This document shows, in pieces, positions 1 to 6,385 of a stretch of DNA of 8,849 bases. A program made the position numbers and the translations under genes. The stretch's first letter is position 1. The number at the start of each line of letters is the position of its first letter. The notes under the pieces were generated by a model, which made no database searches, was not told the DNA's origin, and worked only from the letters and a program-made list of their open reading frames with translations. Source of the stretch: an uncultured Lacticaseibacillus sp. (lineage in GTDB: Bacteria; Bacillota; Bacilli; Lactobacillales; Lactobacillaceae); the NCBI GenBank assembly GCA_934293835.1, contig CAKQZO010000064.1:1-8849 (forward strand), read 5' to 3'.

Positions 1-183
1 CATCAAGGGTGCCGCAGAGCGTTGTGGCTGCGGTATTTTGACGCACCGGCCCCAACGCACGGTGATTTTTGTTGCGGGATTCTGAGTGCGTCGATCGTTG
101 CCCAAATAGCGCCTGGTAAGCTGGTTTCTGAGGTCGATGGTAGTTGGCAACAAGCCTTTCGGCAGTTATTTAACGAACTCTAA
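1..183 (+). CDS. recQ: RecQ-family ATP-dependent DNA helicase, C-terminal end (partial)
   Basis: An open frame runs from the left edge to a TAA at 181-183 and gives the last 60 residues of a protein whose start lies outside the window. The segment GCRRALWLRYFD followed by THGDFCCGI resembles the RecQ-C-terminal zinc-binding region, where a CRR..YF element precedes a cysteine cluster. RecQ helicases unwind 3'-tailed duplex DNA during recombination and repair. Here only three cysteines are visible (residues 4, 24 and 25 of the fragment) and the usual C-x2-C-x2-C spacing is absent, so the zinc site looks degenerate. Context supports the call: in Bacillus and lactobacilli a RecQ-type helicase gene often precedes a LysM protein gene (ypbE-like) and lies near cmk and rpsA. 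The helicase motor motifs are not in the window, so the family is inferred from a short tail and gene order. Confidence 0.68.
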   Translation, partial: HQGCRRALWLRYFDAPAPTHGDFCCGILSASIVAQIAPGKLVSEVDGSWQQAFRQLFNEL

Positions 184-203
184 AACCTTTTGGGGTGCAG
201 GTA

Positions 204-212
204 TGATACAAT
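204..212 (+). promoter_or_regulatory. Extended -10 promoter candidate for the LysM gene
   Basis: TGATACAAT contains TACAAT (207-212, five of six matches to the sigma-A -10) with a TG one base upstream, making an extended -10. No convincing -35 is seen 16-18 bases upstream. It sits 21 bases after the helicase stop codon and 27 bases before the TTG start, leaving a leader of about 20 bases. Confidence 0.45.
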
Positions 213-239
213 AATGCCAGAATATGAGGGGGGATCGGT

Positions 240-878
240 TTGCGTAAGAAAACCACCAAGAAAGAGGAACCAGTCGAAAACGACGCTTCCGACCAAACCA
301 AGCCTTGGAATAAACAGTTTGATGATGACCGCGACGATGACGGGAACCTGTCTCGCGTCGCGACGCGCAAGAAAAAGCGCGGTGGGTCGATCTTGGCCAT
401 CGTGGTTTGGGTTGCCTTAGCGTTAGTGATCATTGTTCCTGTTGCCTGGCAGGCAATCCGCAGTAATACCGTTAAGTCCGGCGGGGATTACACGCAAGAC
501 AAAATCACCGTGACTTCGACGCGCAAGAAGCCGAAGTCGACGAGTAGTACGTCTAGTAGCCATTCATCGTCGCAGAAGCAAAGCAGCAAGTCAAGTCGGA
601 CGAGCTCGAGCAGCCAATCATCGTCTAGCACGGTTTCGAGTCGGACCAGCAGTCAGTCATCGGTATCCAGCCAGACGCAGAGCAGCAGCGTTTCTAGCTC
701 AGTATCGTCTAGCTCGGCCAGCACAGCCAGTGCGACGAGTACCTATACCGTTAAGGCAGGCGATAACTTGTATCGAATCGCGGTCAATCACGGGATGACA
801 CTGAGTGAATTGTTGGCGGCCAACGGCTTATCCAGCGGGGCTAACATTTCTTCCGGGCAGGTACTTAAGGTCAAGTAA
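240..878 (+). CDS. Membrane-anchored LysM-domain protein with Ser-rich linker
   Basis: This 212-residue protein starts at TTG (240-242). An in-frame TGA at 225-227 rules out an earlier start, and GAGGGGGGA at 226-234 serves as ribosome binding site five bases upstream. Order of parts: a charged cytoplasmic tail (1-49, ending in RKKKR), one membrane helix (about 50-70), a short linker, a very Ser/Thr-rich low-complexity stalk (about 96-167), and one C-terminal LysM domain (about 168-212; TYTVKAGDNLYRIA...LSELLAANGL...GQVLKVK). The basic residues before the helix predict N-in/C-out topology, so the LysM domain should bind peptidoglycan glycan outside the membrane. No catalytic domain is present, so a structural or scaffolding role in the wall is inferred. 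It resembles B. subtilis YpbE in architecture and position next to a RecQ-type gene. A hairpin terminator follows the stop. Confidence 0.9.
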   Translation: MRKKTTKKEEPVENDASDQTKPWNKQFDDDRDDDGNLSRVATRKKKRGGSILAIVVWVALALVIIVPVAWQAIRSNTVKSGGDYTQDKITVTSTRKKPKSTSSTSSSHSSSQKQSSKSSRTSSSSQSSSSTVSSRTSSQSSVSSQTQSSSVSSSVSSSSASTASATSTYTVKAGDNLYRIAVNHGMTLSELLAANGLSSGANISSGQVLKVK

Positions 879-885
879 CCAGTAG

Positions 886-911
886 TTGAGTCGGAAACGA
901 CTCAATTTTTT
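886..911 (+). terminator. Rho-independent terminator after the LysM gene
   Basis: A perfect 8-bp stem (TTGAGTCG at 886-893 with CGACTCAA at 898-905) is capped by a GAAA tetraloop and followed at once by six T. It begins eight bases after the LysM stop codon and separates this gene from cmk. Confidence 0.9.
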
Positions 912-953
912 ATTGACTGGCGCTAACAAAAAAGCAAATCGAGGAATCAAAAC

Positions 954-1619
954 ATGATGCAGATTGCAATTGACGGACCGGCGGGTTCGGGTAAGAGTAC
1001 GATCGCCAAATTAGTGGCGACCAAGTTAGGGTTTATTTATTGTGACACCGGCGCGATGTATCGCACCGCGACCGTCATGGCGTTACGGGCGGGATTAGCG
1101 CTTGATGATGAAGAGGCGATCATGGCGCATCTGAAACCGTTGACGATCACATTCAAGCCGAGTGCCGATGGCCAGTTGGTATATATGGATGGCGAAGATG
1201 TCACGCTGGCGATCCGCGAGCCGGAAACCACGAACAACGTCTCACAAGTGGCCGCACTTCCAGCCGTGCGCGAGGAGATGGTGCAGCGGCAGCGGGATAT
1301 CGCCGCCAGCAATAGTATCGTCATGGACGGGCGCGACATCGGGACGACGGTGCTGCCGCATGCGCAGGTGAAGGTCTTCATGGTGGCTTCTGTGGCCGCG
1401 CGCGCTGCGCGTCGGCATAAAGAAAACGTGGCAAAAGGGATCATGACCCCGGTGGCGACGCTTGAAGAAGAAATTGCCGAACGTGATCGCAAGGATTCGA
1501 GTCGGGCCGTGTCACCGTTGCGCAAGGCCGCCGATGCGGTGGAGATCGATAGCACCAGCATGACGATCGATGAGGAAGTTAACCAGATCATCGCCCTTGT
1601 CAATGCAAAAACGGAATAA
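954..1619 (+). CDS. cmk: Cytidylate kinase
   Basis: Cmk transfers a phosphate from ATP to CMP or dCMP in the cytosol, recycling cytidine nucleotides towards CTP and dCTP. The 221-residue product has the usual bacterial length. Visible motifs are the P-loop GPAGSGKST (residues 8-16), the DTGAMYR segment that follows it (31-37) and is typical of the NMP-binding side, GRDIGT (126-131), and the LID/ERDRKDSSR region with conserved arginines and aspartates (176-184), followed by SPLRKAADAVEIDST. There are two adjacent ATG codons (954 and 957); GAGGA at 941-945 lies eight bases before the first and eleven before the second, so the first is preferred but the true start could be one codon later. The gene lies between a terminator and the rpsA promoter. 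I see no clear promoter of its own in the 42 bases between the terminator and the start, nor a hairpin terminator after it. cmk next to rpsA is a widely conserved pair. Confidence 0.96.
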   Translation: MMQIAIDGPAGSGKSTIAKLVATKLGFIYCDTGAMYRTATVMALRAGLALDDEEAIMAHLKPLTITFKPSADGQLVYMDGEDVTLAIREPETTNNVSQVAALPAVREEMVQRQRDIAASNSIVMDGRDIGTTVLPHAQVKVFMVASVAARAARRHKENVAKGIMTPVATLEEEIAERDRKDSSRAVSPLRKAADAVEIDSTSMTIDEEVNQIIALVNAKTE

Positions 1620-1633
1620 TTTTCCACAAAGTG

Positions 1634-1663
1634 TTGGCATTTTTCGTCAGAGTTGGGTACAAT
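1634..1663 (+). promoter_or_regulatory. Sigma-A type promoter for rpsA
   Basis: TTGGCA (1634-1639, five of six -35 matches) and TACAAT (1658-1663, five of six -10 matches) are 18 bases apart. Transcription would start near 1670, giving a leader of about 33 bases. This is the best -35/-10 pair in the window, as expected for a highly expressed ribosomal gene. It starts 14 bases after the cmk stop, so rpsA can be transcribed independently of cmk. Confidence 0.7.
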
Positions 1664-1670
1664 AAGGATT

Positions 1671-1699
1671 GTATGACAGTCGTATAGGAGGATTTTTTT
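1671..1699 (+). promoter_or_regulatory. rpsA translation initiation region: short hairpin, SD and T7 tract
   Basis: The leader holds GTATGA (1671-1676) able to pair with TCGTAT (1680-1685) around a three-base loop, with two G-U pairs. It directly abuts the Shine-Dalgarno AGGAGGA (1686-1692). The Shine-Dalgarno is followed by seven T (1693-1699), putting GGAGG 11 bases from the ATG, a wide spacing. The layout is seen directly; a regulatory role is inference. Confidence 0.4.
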
Positions 1700-1702
1700 G
1701 GC

Positions 1703-2986
1703 ATGAGTGAAAACAACGTAAACGAAAACGCCCAAACGATGGCGGACGCTTTGAACAGCGTCGAAACCGTTCATATCGGTGACACCGTGAAGGGTGAAGT
1801 ATTAGCCGTTGAGGACAAGCAACTGATCGTCGGTATTGAAGGCACCGGTGTAGAAGGTGTCGTTCCTCTGAAAGAATTATCAACTCAGCCAATCGATGAT
1901 ATTCACTCGGTTGCAAAAGTCGGCGATGAAATTGACTTAGTTGTCATTTCGACGATCGGCAAAGATAAGGAAAACGGCCAGTACTTGCTTTCCAAGCGCC
2001 GCTTGGAAGCACAAAAGGTCTGGAAAGAAATCCAAGCGAAGTTCGATGCCGGCGAAACGATCACCGCACCGGTTACTTCCGTGGTTAAGGGTGGCTTAGT
2101 GGTTAACGCCGGCGTGCGTGGCTTCGTGCCTGCATCGATGGTTGAGGATCACTTCGTTGAAGACCTTTCTCAATACAAGAACCAAGAACTCGAATTCAAG
2201 ATCATTGAAATCGAACCAAGCGACAACCGCCTGATCCTTTCCCACCGTGCGATCGTTGAAGCCTCCAAGGCTGAAGCACGCAAGGAAATCTTCAGCAAGT
2301 TGCAAGCTGGCGATGTGGTTGAAGGTAAGGTTGCTCGACTCACCAACTTTGGTGCGTTCGTTGACCTTGGCGGCGTAGACGGTTTGGTCCACGTTTCCGA
2401 AATCGCCTTCGACCATGTTGACAAGCCTTCTGATGTTTTGAAGGTCGGCCAAGACGTGAAGGTTAAGGTCCTCGCCGTTGACGAAGATCGCGATCGGATC
2501 TCCTTGTCCATCAAGGCAACCTTGCCTCAACCATGGGATGATATCGAAGATAAGGCCCCAGCCGGCGCCGTTCTCGACGGCACGGTTCGCCGTTTGACCA
2601 GCTTTGGTGCCTTCGTTGAAGTCTTCCCTGGTGTTGAAGGTTTGGTGCATATTTCTCAGATCTCTCACGAACACATTGCGACCCCGCAAGACGTGCTCTC
2701 CGAAGGTCAAGAAATCAAGGTCAAGGTCTTGTCTGTAGACCCAGACGCACACCGTCTGGCACTGTCCATCAAGGCGCTTGAAGAAGCTCCTGAAGGTGCT
2801 GAGGAAACTCACGAAAGCCGCCCACGTAACAACAACCGTGGCGGCGATCGCAACGATCGTCCTCGTCGCAACAACCGTCAGGAACGGACTTCCATTCCTG
2901 CTGAATATCAGCAAGATGATTCCGGCTTCTCTTTGGGTGATATGCTTGGTGACGCACTCAAGGACTTCGGCAAGGATGACAAGTAA
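1703..2986 (+). CDS. rpsA: Ribosomal protein S1 (four S1 domains, Firmicute type)
   Basis: The 427-residue product contains four S1 RNA-binding (OB-fold) domains, at about residues 24-93, 117-184, 203-272 and 288-357. The last two are the most canonical (VxGKVARLTNFGAFVDLGGVDGLVHVSEI and the parallel block ending LSIKA). A low-complexity tail of about 70 residues rich in Arg, Asn and Asp follows, ending in an acidic/hydrophobic segment (SLGDMLGDALKDFGKDDK). Six-domain S1 of proteobacteria is about 557 residues; this shorter form is the one typical of lactobacilli and bacilli (YpfD). S1 binds single-stranded, often U-rich mRNA and helps recruit it to the 30S subunit; in Firmicutes its role on the ribosome is less firmly established. 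Codon use is visibly biased (GAA, CAA, AAG, AAC, GTT dominate), like hup and unlike der or cca, which points to high expression. It has its own promoter and terminator. Confidence 0.95.
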   Translation: MSENNVNENAQTMADALNSVETVHIGDTVKGEVLAVEDKQLIVGIEGTGVEGVVPLKELSTQPIDDIHSVAKVGDEIDLVVISTIGKDKENGQYLLSKRRLEAQKVWKEIQAKFDAGETITAPVTSVVKGGLVVNAGVRGFVPASMVEDHFVEDLSQYKNQELEFKIIEIEPSDNRLILSHRAIVEASKAEARKEIFSKLQAGDVVEGKVARLTNFGAFVDLGGVDGLVHVSEIAFDHVDKPSDVLKVGQDVKVKVLAVDEDRDRISLSIKATLPQPWDDIEDKAPAGAVLDGTVRRLTSFGAFVEVFPGVEGLVHISQISHEHIATPQDVLSEGQEIKVKVLSVDPDAHRLALSIKALEEAPEGAEETHESRPRNNNRGGDRNDRPRRNNRQERTSIPAEYQQDDSGFSLGDMLGDALKDFGKDDK

Positions 2987-3001
2987 TTTTTAAGCTCTAC
3001 G

Positions 3002-3032
3002 GCGGGACAAAAGCGATTTTGTCCCGCTTTTT
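3002..3032 (+). terminator. Rho-independent terminator after rpsA
   Basis: A perfect 11-bp stem (GCGGGACAAAA at 3002-3012 with TTTTGTCCCGC at 3017-3027) closes on a GCGA tetraloop and is followed by five T. It starts 16 bases after the rpsA stop. About 100 bases then remain before der; they hold no clear promoter, only a weak hairpin (GGCCAG near 3036 with CTGGTC near 3057) and an isolated TTGACT at 3075-3080. Confidence 0.93.
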
Positions 3033-3132
3033 ATTGGCCAGAGCGTCGTCGTACGGCTGGTCGAGAACAAAAATTTGACTGAGAGGCGCATTACCTGAAG
3101 TGTCTCGGCAACATTATTAAGGAAGTGAGCAA

Positions 3133-4443
3133 ATGGTATTACCAACATTGGCGATCGTTGGCCGGCCCAACGTCGGCAAGTCGACGATTTTCAACCGCAT
3201 TCTAGGCGAACGGGTCTCAATCGTGGAAGATACCCCTGGGGTAACTCGTGATCGCATCTACGGTAAGGCCGAATGGCTGGGCAAGGAGTTTGCGCTGATC
3301 GATACCGGGGGGATCGATCTGGGCGACGAACCGTTCCTGTCGCAAATCACGCAGCAGGCGGAAATCGCGATCGAAGAGGCCGACGTGATCATGTTTTTGA
3401 CTAGCGTCGAAGCAGGGGTCACCGATGCCGATGAACGGGTCGCACAGATTCTTTATCGTGCAGACAAGCCGGTTGTGCTGGCTGTCAACAAGGTCGATAA
3501 TCCGGAGCGGCGAAGCGAAATCTATGATTTCTATTCGCTCGGCTTTGGTGAGCCCTATCCCCTGTCAGGCACACACGGGATTGGTTTGGGTGACGCCTTA
3601 GATGCCGTCTTGGCGGCCTTTCCTGATGAAGGGCAGGCGCCAGAAGACGACAGCATCAAATTCTCCTTTATCGGGCGGCCTAATGTTGGTAAATCCAGCT
3701 TGGTCAACGCGATCTTGGGTGAAGAGCGGGTGATCGTGTCTGATATTGAAGGGACGACGCGCGACGCGATCGACACCAAGTTCGTCAACAGCGACCAAGA
3801 GTTCACCATGATTGATACCGCAGGGATCCGTAAGCGCGGCAAGGTGTATGAAAACACCGAAAAGTATGCCGTGATGCGGGCACTGCGGGCGATCGATCGC
3901 TCTGATGTCGTCTTGGTCGTCTTGGATGCCGAAACCGGCATTCGGGAGCAAGACAAGAAGGTCGCTGGTTACGCGCACGAAGCCGGGCGCGGGATCATCA
4001 TCGTGGTCAACAAGTGGGATATCTTGAACAACAAGGATAACCACACGATGCAGGAGTTCGAGCAGCACATTCGCGATGAATTCCAGTATCTCGATTACGC
4101 ACCGATCGTTTTTGTCTCTGCGAAGACGCATCAACGCCTCAAGAACCTGCCGGAGATGATCGTCGGGGTTTCTGAAAACCAAAACCGGCGGATTCAAAGT
4201 GCAGTGTTGAACGATGTCTTGATGGATGCGATGGCCGTGACTCCAACGCCGACGGTGAATGGCAAGCGTCTGCGTATCTATTATCTGACGCAGGTGGCGG
4301 TCAAACCGCCGACATTCGTGGCTTTCGTCAACGATCCCGACTTGTTGCACTTCTCCTATCAGCGCTTCTTGATCAACCAGTTGCGCCAGACATTCGATTT
4401 TGAAGGGACGCCGATCCACCTGATTGCACGAAACCGCAAGTAA
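3133..4443 (+). CDS. der: Ribosome biogenesis GTPase Der (EngA)
   Basis: Der is an essential GTPase that acts in late assembly of the 50S subunit. The 436-residue protein has the unique tandem arrangement of two GTPase domains and a C-terminal KH-like domain. Domain 1: P-loop GRPNVGKST (10-18), DTGG (57-60), NKVD (119-122). Domain 2: GRPNVGKSS (181-189), DTAG (228-231), NKWD (293-296). An acidic linker (about 164-176) joins them, and the KH-like domain spans about 350-436. The length is normal for the family and all guanine-binding motifs are intact. Start choice is secure: AAGGAAGTGA at 3119-3128 is a near-perfect Shine-Dalgarno four bases before the ATG. The gene appears monocistronic, with a terminator upstream and the hup promoter downstream. 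Neither a confident promoter nor a hairpin terminator for der could be found by eye, so some read-through from rpsA or into hup is possible. Confidence 0.97.
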   Translation: MVLPTLAIVGRPNVGKSTIFNRILGERVSIVEDTPGVTRDRIYGKAEWLGKEFALIDTGGIDLGDEPFLSQITQQAEIAIEEADVIMFLTSVEAGVTDADERVAQILYRADKPVVLAVNKVDNPERRSEIYDFYSLGFGEPYPLSGTHGIGLGDALDAVLAAFPDEGQAPEDDSIKFSFIGRPNVGKSSLVNAILGEERVIVSDIEGTTRDAIDTKFVNSDQEFTMIDTAGIRKRGKVYENTEKYAVMRALRAIDRSDVVLVVLDAETGIREQDKKVAGYAHEAGRGIIIVVNKWDILNNKDNHTMQEFEQHIRDEFQYLDYAPIVFVSAKTHQRLKNLPEMIVGVSENQNRRIQSAVLNDVLMDAMAVTPTPTVNGKRLRIYYLTQVAVKPPTFVAFVNDPDLLHFSYQRFLINQLRQTFDFEGTPIHLIARNRK

Positions 4444-4535
4444 TCAACCTTTGTGGCTTCGGCTTGCCAAAACTTAACTTTTCAAAAATGTTTTTTCATC
4501 CGTTGCTAAATCTCCGGGTAAAAAGCGAAAAAACC

Positions 4536-4564
4536 TTGCTACACCGGCGTTGGTGTGCTATCTT
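4536..4564 (+). promoter_or_regulatory. hup promoter with extended -10 and A-tract upstream element
   Basis: TTGCTA (4536-4541) and TATCTT (4559-4564) are 17 bases apart, and TGC at 4556-4558 makes an extended -10. Just upstream lie two A-tracts (4520-4524 and 4528-4533), placed where an UP element would contact the polymerase alpha subunit. The spacer itself carries ACACC (4541-4545) and GGTGT (4552-4556), an inverted repeat with a six-base centre. Start of transcription is predicted near 4571, giving a leader of about 106 bases. Confidence 0.65.
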
Positions 4565-4576
4565 TAAGCATGAAAT

Positions 4577-4668
4577 AGTGATACGGTTTTATCATTGTTT
4601 CCTCATTCTGTGAGGTAGCTCACAGTTGGGACTTTAGATGATGAATCATCTAAATCATACGGAGGTGA
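4577..4668 (+). promoter_or_regulatory. Structured 5' leader of hup (three consecutive hairpins then SD)
   Basis: Three inverted repeats follow one another in the predicted untranslated leader. Hairpin 1: AGTGATA (4577-4583) with TATCATT (4590-4596), one G-U. Hairpin 2: CTGTGAG (4608-4614) with CTCACAG (4619-4625), perfect, GTAG loop. Hairpin 3: TTTAGATGA (4633-4641) with TCATCTAAA (4646-4654), perfect, TGAA loop; at DNA level it is a 10-bp inverted repeat with a two-base centre. A competing hairpin CCTCA (4601-4605) with TGAGG (4611-4615) would exclude hairpin 2. The Shine-Dalgarno GGAGGTGA at 4661-4668 stays unpaired six bases beyond hairpin 3. mRNA stabilisation or autoregulation by HU is inferred only. 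Confidence 0.6.
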
Positions 4669-4676
4669 AATTGCTT

Positions 4677-4952
4677 ATGGCAAACAAAGCTGAATTGATC
4701 GAAAGCGTTGTGGAAAAGACTGGTCTGACCAAGAAAGACGCAACCGCTGCTGTAGACGCTGTCTTCAGTTCGATCCAAGATAACCTGGCTGCAGGTGCTA
4801 AGGTTCAATTGATCGGTTTCGGTAACTTCGAAGTGCGCGAACGCGCCGCTCGTAAGGGCCGCAACCCACAAACCGGTGCAGAGATCGAAATCCCTGCATC
4901 TAAGGTACCAGCATTCAAGCCTGGTAAGGCACTCAAGGACGCTGTGAAGTAG
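4677..4952 (+). CDS. hup: DNA-binding protein HU
   Basis: HU is a small basic protein that, as a dimer, bends and compacts DNA and supports replication, repair and transcription. The start is ATG 4677, eight bases after GGAGGTGA (4661-4668), giving the standard 91 residues beginning [17 protein letters not shown]. An in-frame ATG at 4638 would add 13 residues, but that ATG lies in the leader hairpin and upstream of the Shine-Dalgarno, so it is rejected. Visible family features are the dimerising helices (about 3-39), the GFGNF turn (47-51), the beta-arm tip GRNPQTG (61-67) with the DNA-intercalating Pro64, and the [15 protein letters not shown] end (76-90). Codon use is strongly optimised (GGT, GAA, AAG, ATC, CTG), as in rpsA. 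The gene is a single transcription unit with a strong promoter, long folded leader and strong terminator. Confidence 0.97.
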   Translation: MANKAELIESVVEKTGLTKKDATAAVDAVFSSIQDNLAAGAKVQLIGFGNFEVRERAARKGRNPQTGAEIEIPASKVPAFKPGKALKDAVK

Positions 4953-4974
4953 TCTCCTGAGGCAATGATACATC

Positions 4975-5012
4975 AAACGGCTGAACCTTTTTGGGTTCGG
5001 CCGTTTCGTTTT
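4975..5012 (+). terminator. Rho-independent terminator after hup
   Basis: AAACGGCTGAACC (4975-4987) pairs with GGTTCGGCCGTTT (4994-5006) over 13 bp with a single G-U pair; the loop is TTTTTG. A T-run (5009-5012) follows two bases after the stem. It begins 23 bases after the hup stop. Confidence 0.88.
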
Positions 5013-5018
5013 GCCCGG

Positions 5019-5024
5019 TATAGT
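5019..5024 (+). promoter_or_regulatory. Possible -10 element for the TPR gene
   Basis: TATAGT matches the -10 consensus at five of six positions and lies seven bases past the hup terminator and 50 bases before the TPR start. No recognisable -35 is found, because the expected place falls inside the terminator stem, and there is no TGn extension. It is proposed mainly because the gene needs a promoter after such a strong terminator. Confidence 0.3.
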
Positions 5025-5073
5025 CCTGACGATGTTGATGACGGCAACCCATGCAGATGATACGGAGGAAATC

Positions 5074-6333
5074 ATGAGTTATTCAGAACAGATGTTGACC
5101 GCCTTGGAGAATGGCGATATGAATCAGGCGCGCGAGCTGTTCATACAGGTGATCGCGCATGATGACGATGAAACTAAGTATAATCTTGCCCAAGAGCTCT
5201 ATGCATTGGGCTTCACGGGGCAAGCGCAACGGCTTTATGAAGCGTTGCTCGGTAAGTATCCCGACCAAGATGATATCCGCGCGGTCTTAGCCGACATTGC
5301 CGTCTCCAACGGTGATGCGGATAAGGCCTTGAATTATCTGGCCCAGGTACCGGAAACGAGTGATGCTTACGTTCAGGCGCTGATGACGGCCGCCGATGTC
5401 TATCAGACACAGGGCTTATACGAGGTCAGTGCGCAAAAATTGCTTGAGGCCAAGCACCTAGCTCCTGACGAGCCTGTCATCACGTTCGCCTTAGGGGAAC
5501 TGTATTTCGACTGGGGAAAGGACTCGCAGGCGGCGCTAGCGTATTCTGAGCTGATTCAGGCCGGGGTGGACACGATCGCCAACGTCTCGGTGAAGGCGCG
5601 CTATGGGGCGACGCTGGCCAACCTCGGCCAGTATGAAGACGCAGTGGCCGTGTATGAAGAACTTGGGGAGGCATTGGATTTCAACAGTACCTTCACACTC
5701 GGCGGATTGTATTTGCAGCTCAAGGATTATCCGCGCGCGATCGAGAAGCTCTCGGCGGTGATCGAAGAAGACGAGACCTACGCCAGCGCTTATCTGCCAC
5801 TAGCCCAGGCGCAGGCGGCAGATCACCAGCCGCAAGCGGCGCTTGAGACCGTTCAAGCAGGGGTGCAGGTCGATGATACCAATCCGGACTTGTATGGCCT
5901 GGGCGCAGATCTGGCGCTGAAGGCGGCAGATTATGCGTTAGCGCGCACCTACCTCAACAAGGCCCGCGCCATCGACCCAGAAAATCAGGCGCTGATGTTG
6001 GCATGGTCCAATCTGTTGCTGGCGACGGAAGAAGATGCCGATAACATTGCGTTTTTGGAAGCGATCGACCAAAGTGGGGATGTCGATCCGCAGATTTATT
6101 GGAACCTGGCGAAGAGTTACGATCGCCTGGACAATGTTGCCAAGGCCCGGGAGAACTATTTGTTGGCGTTCGGCTCTTTTGCGGATTCCCCAGATTTCTT
6201 GCACGATATCATCGACTTTTTCCAATCCACCGCGGCGCTACCAGAGCTGAAGGCTGCGTTGACGCGTTACGTGGCACTGGTGCCTGACGATACGGAGATG
6301 CAGGCGCGCCTGGATGACTTGAACGCGCAGTGA
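5074..6333 (+). CDS. Tetratricopeptide-repeat protein (YpiA-like)
   Basis: The 419-residue product is acidic, soluble, and built almost entirely from about ten to twelve TPR-type helical repeats, for example [95 protein letters not shown] and [17 protein letters not shown]. No signal peptide, membrane helix or catalytic domain is visible, so it should act in the cytoplasm as a protein-interaction scaffold; partners are unknown. Length and style resemble YpiA of bacilli. Start: ATG 5074 is preceded by GGAGGA (5064-5069), whereas an in-frame ATG at 5011 lies on the terminator T-tract and has no binding site, so it is rejected. The protein begins [23 protein letters not shown], itself a repeat. 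cca starts 52 bases later but has its own promoter candidate. Confidence 0.9.
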   Translation: MSYSEQMLTALENGDMNQARELFIQVIAHDDDETKYNLAQELYALGFTGQAQRLYEALLGKYPDQDDIRAVLADIAVSNGDADKALNYLAQVPETSDAYVQALMTAADVYQTQGLYEVSAQKLLEAKHLAPDEPVITFALGELYFDWGKDSQAALAYSELIQAGVDTIANVSVKARYGATLANLGQYEDAVAVYEELGEALDFNSTFTLGGLYLQLKDYPRAIEKLSAVIEEDETYASAYLPLAQAQAADHQPQAALETVQAGVQVDDTNPDLYGLGADLALKAADYALARTYLNKARAIDPENQALMLAWSNLLLATEEDADNIAFLEAIDQSGDVDPQIYWNLAKSYDRLDNVAKARENYLLAFGSFADSPDFLHDIIDFFQSTAALPELKAALTRYVALVPDDTEMQARLDDLNAQ

Positions 6334-6335
6334 TC

Positions 6336-6364
6336 CTGCAAGCGGACAGGGAATTTGCTATGAT
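6336..6364 (+). promoter_or_regulatory. Extended -10 promoter candidate for cca
   Basis: TGCTATGAT (6356-6364) is an extended -10 with five of six matches in TATGAT. The -35 position 17 bases upstream is CTGCAA (6336-6341), a weak match. Transcription would start near 6371, leaving a leader of only about 15 bases that contains the Shine-Dalgarno AGAGGTG (6374-6380). Confidence 0.5.
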
Positions 6365-6385
6365 GGTAGAGAAAGAGGTGCCAGT

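Noticed and set aside
526..741. Repetitive stretch as a CRISPR array or tandem DNA repeat
   Set aside because: The units are irregular, in frame and encode Ser/Thr; there are no regular repeats and spacers.
913..918. TTGACT as -35 for cmk
   Set aside because: The expected -10 position falls on an AAATCG-like stretch with no match, just at the ribosome binding site.
1037..1774. Long reverse-strand open frame opposite cmk (similar ones at 2096-2914 and 3598-4419)
   Set aside because: They are antisense shadows of strongly supported genes, with no domain-like sequence or own ribosome binding site worth noting.
3075..3080. TTGACT as -35 for der
   Set aside because: No -10-like hexamer occurs 16-18 bases downstream (sequence there is AAGTGT), so a promoter cannot be supported.
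3079..3096. CTGAGAGG followed by ACCTGA before der, reminiscent of TPP riboswitch core motifs
   Set aside because: The spacing is far too short and the 3' part of the thiamine box (CTGG...ACCAGCG) is missing; der has no link to thiamine. Chance resemblance.
4454..4496. Terminator for der (TGGC...GCCA, a TTCG loop and a later T6 run)
   Set aside because: The stems are only 3-4 bp and the T-run is more than 20 bases away; not a credible intrinsic terminator by eye.
4638..4676. N-terminal extension of HU from ATG 4638
   Set aside because: The extension covers a leader hairpin and the Shine-Dalgarno itself; the 91-residue form from 4677 matches the family exactly.
5011..5073. N-terminal extension of the TPR protein from 5011
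   Set aside because: It begins on the hup terminator T-tract without a binding site, while ATG 5074 has GGAGGA at good distance.
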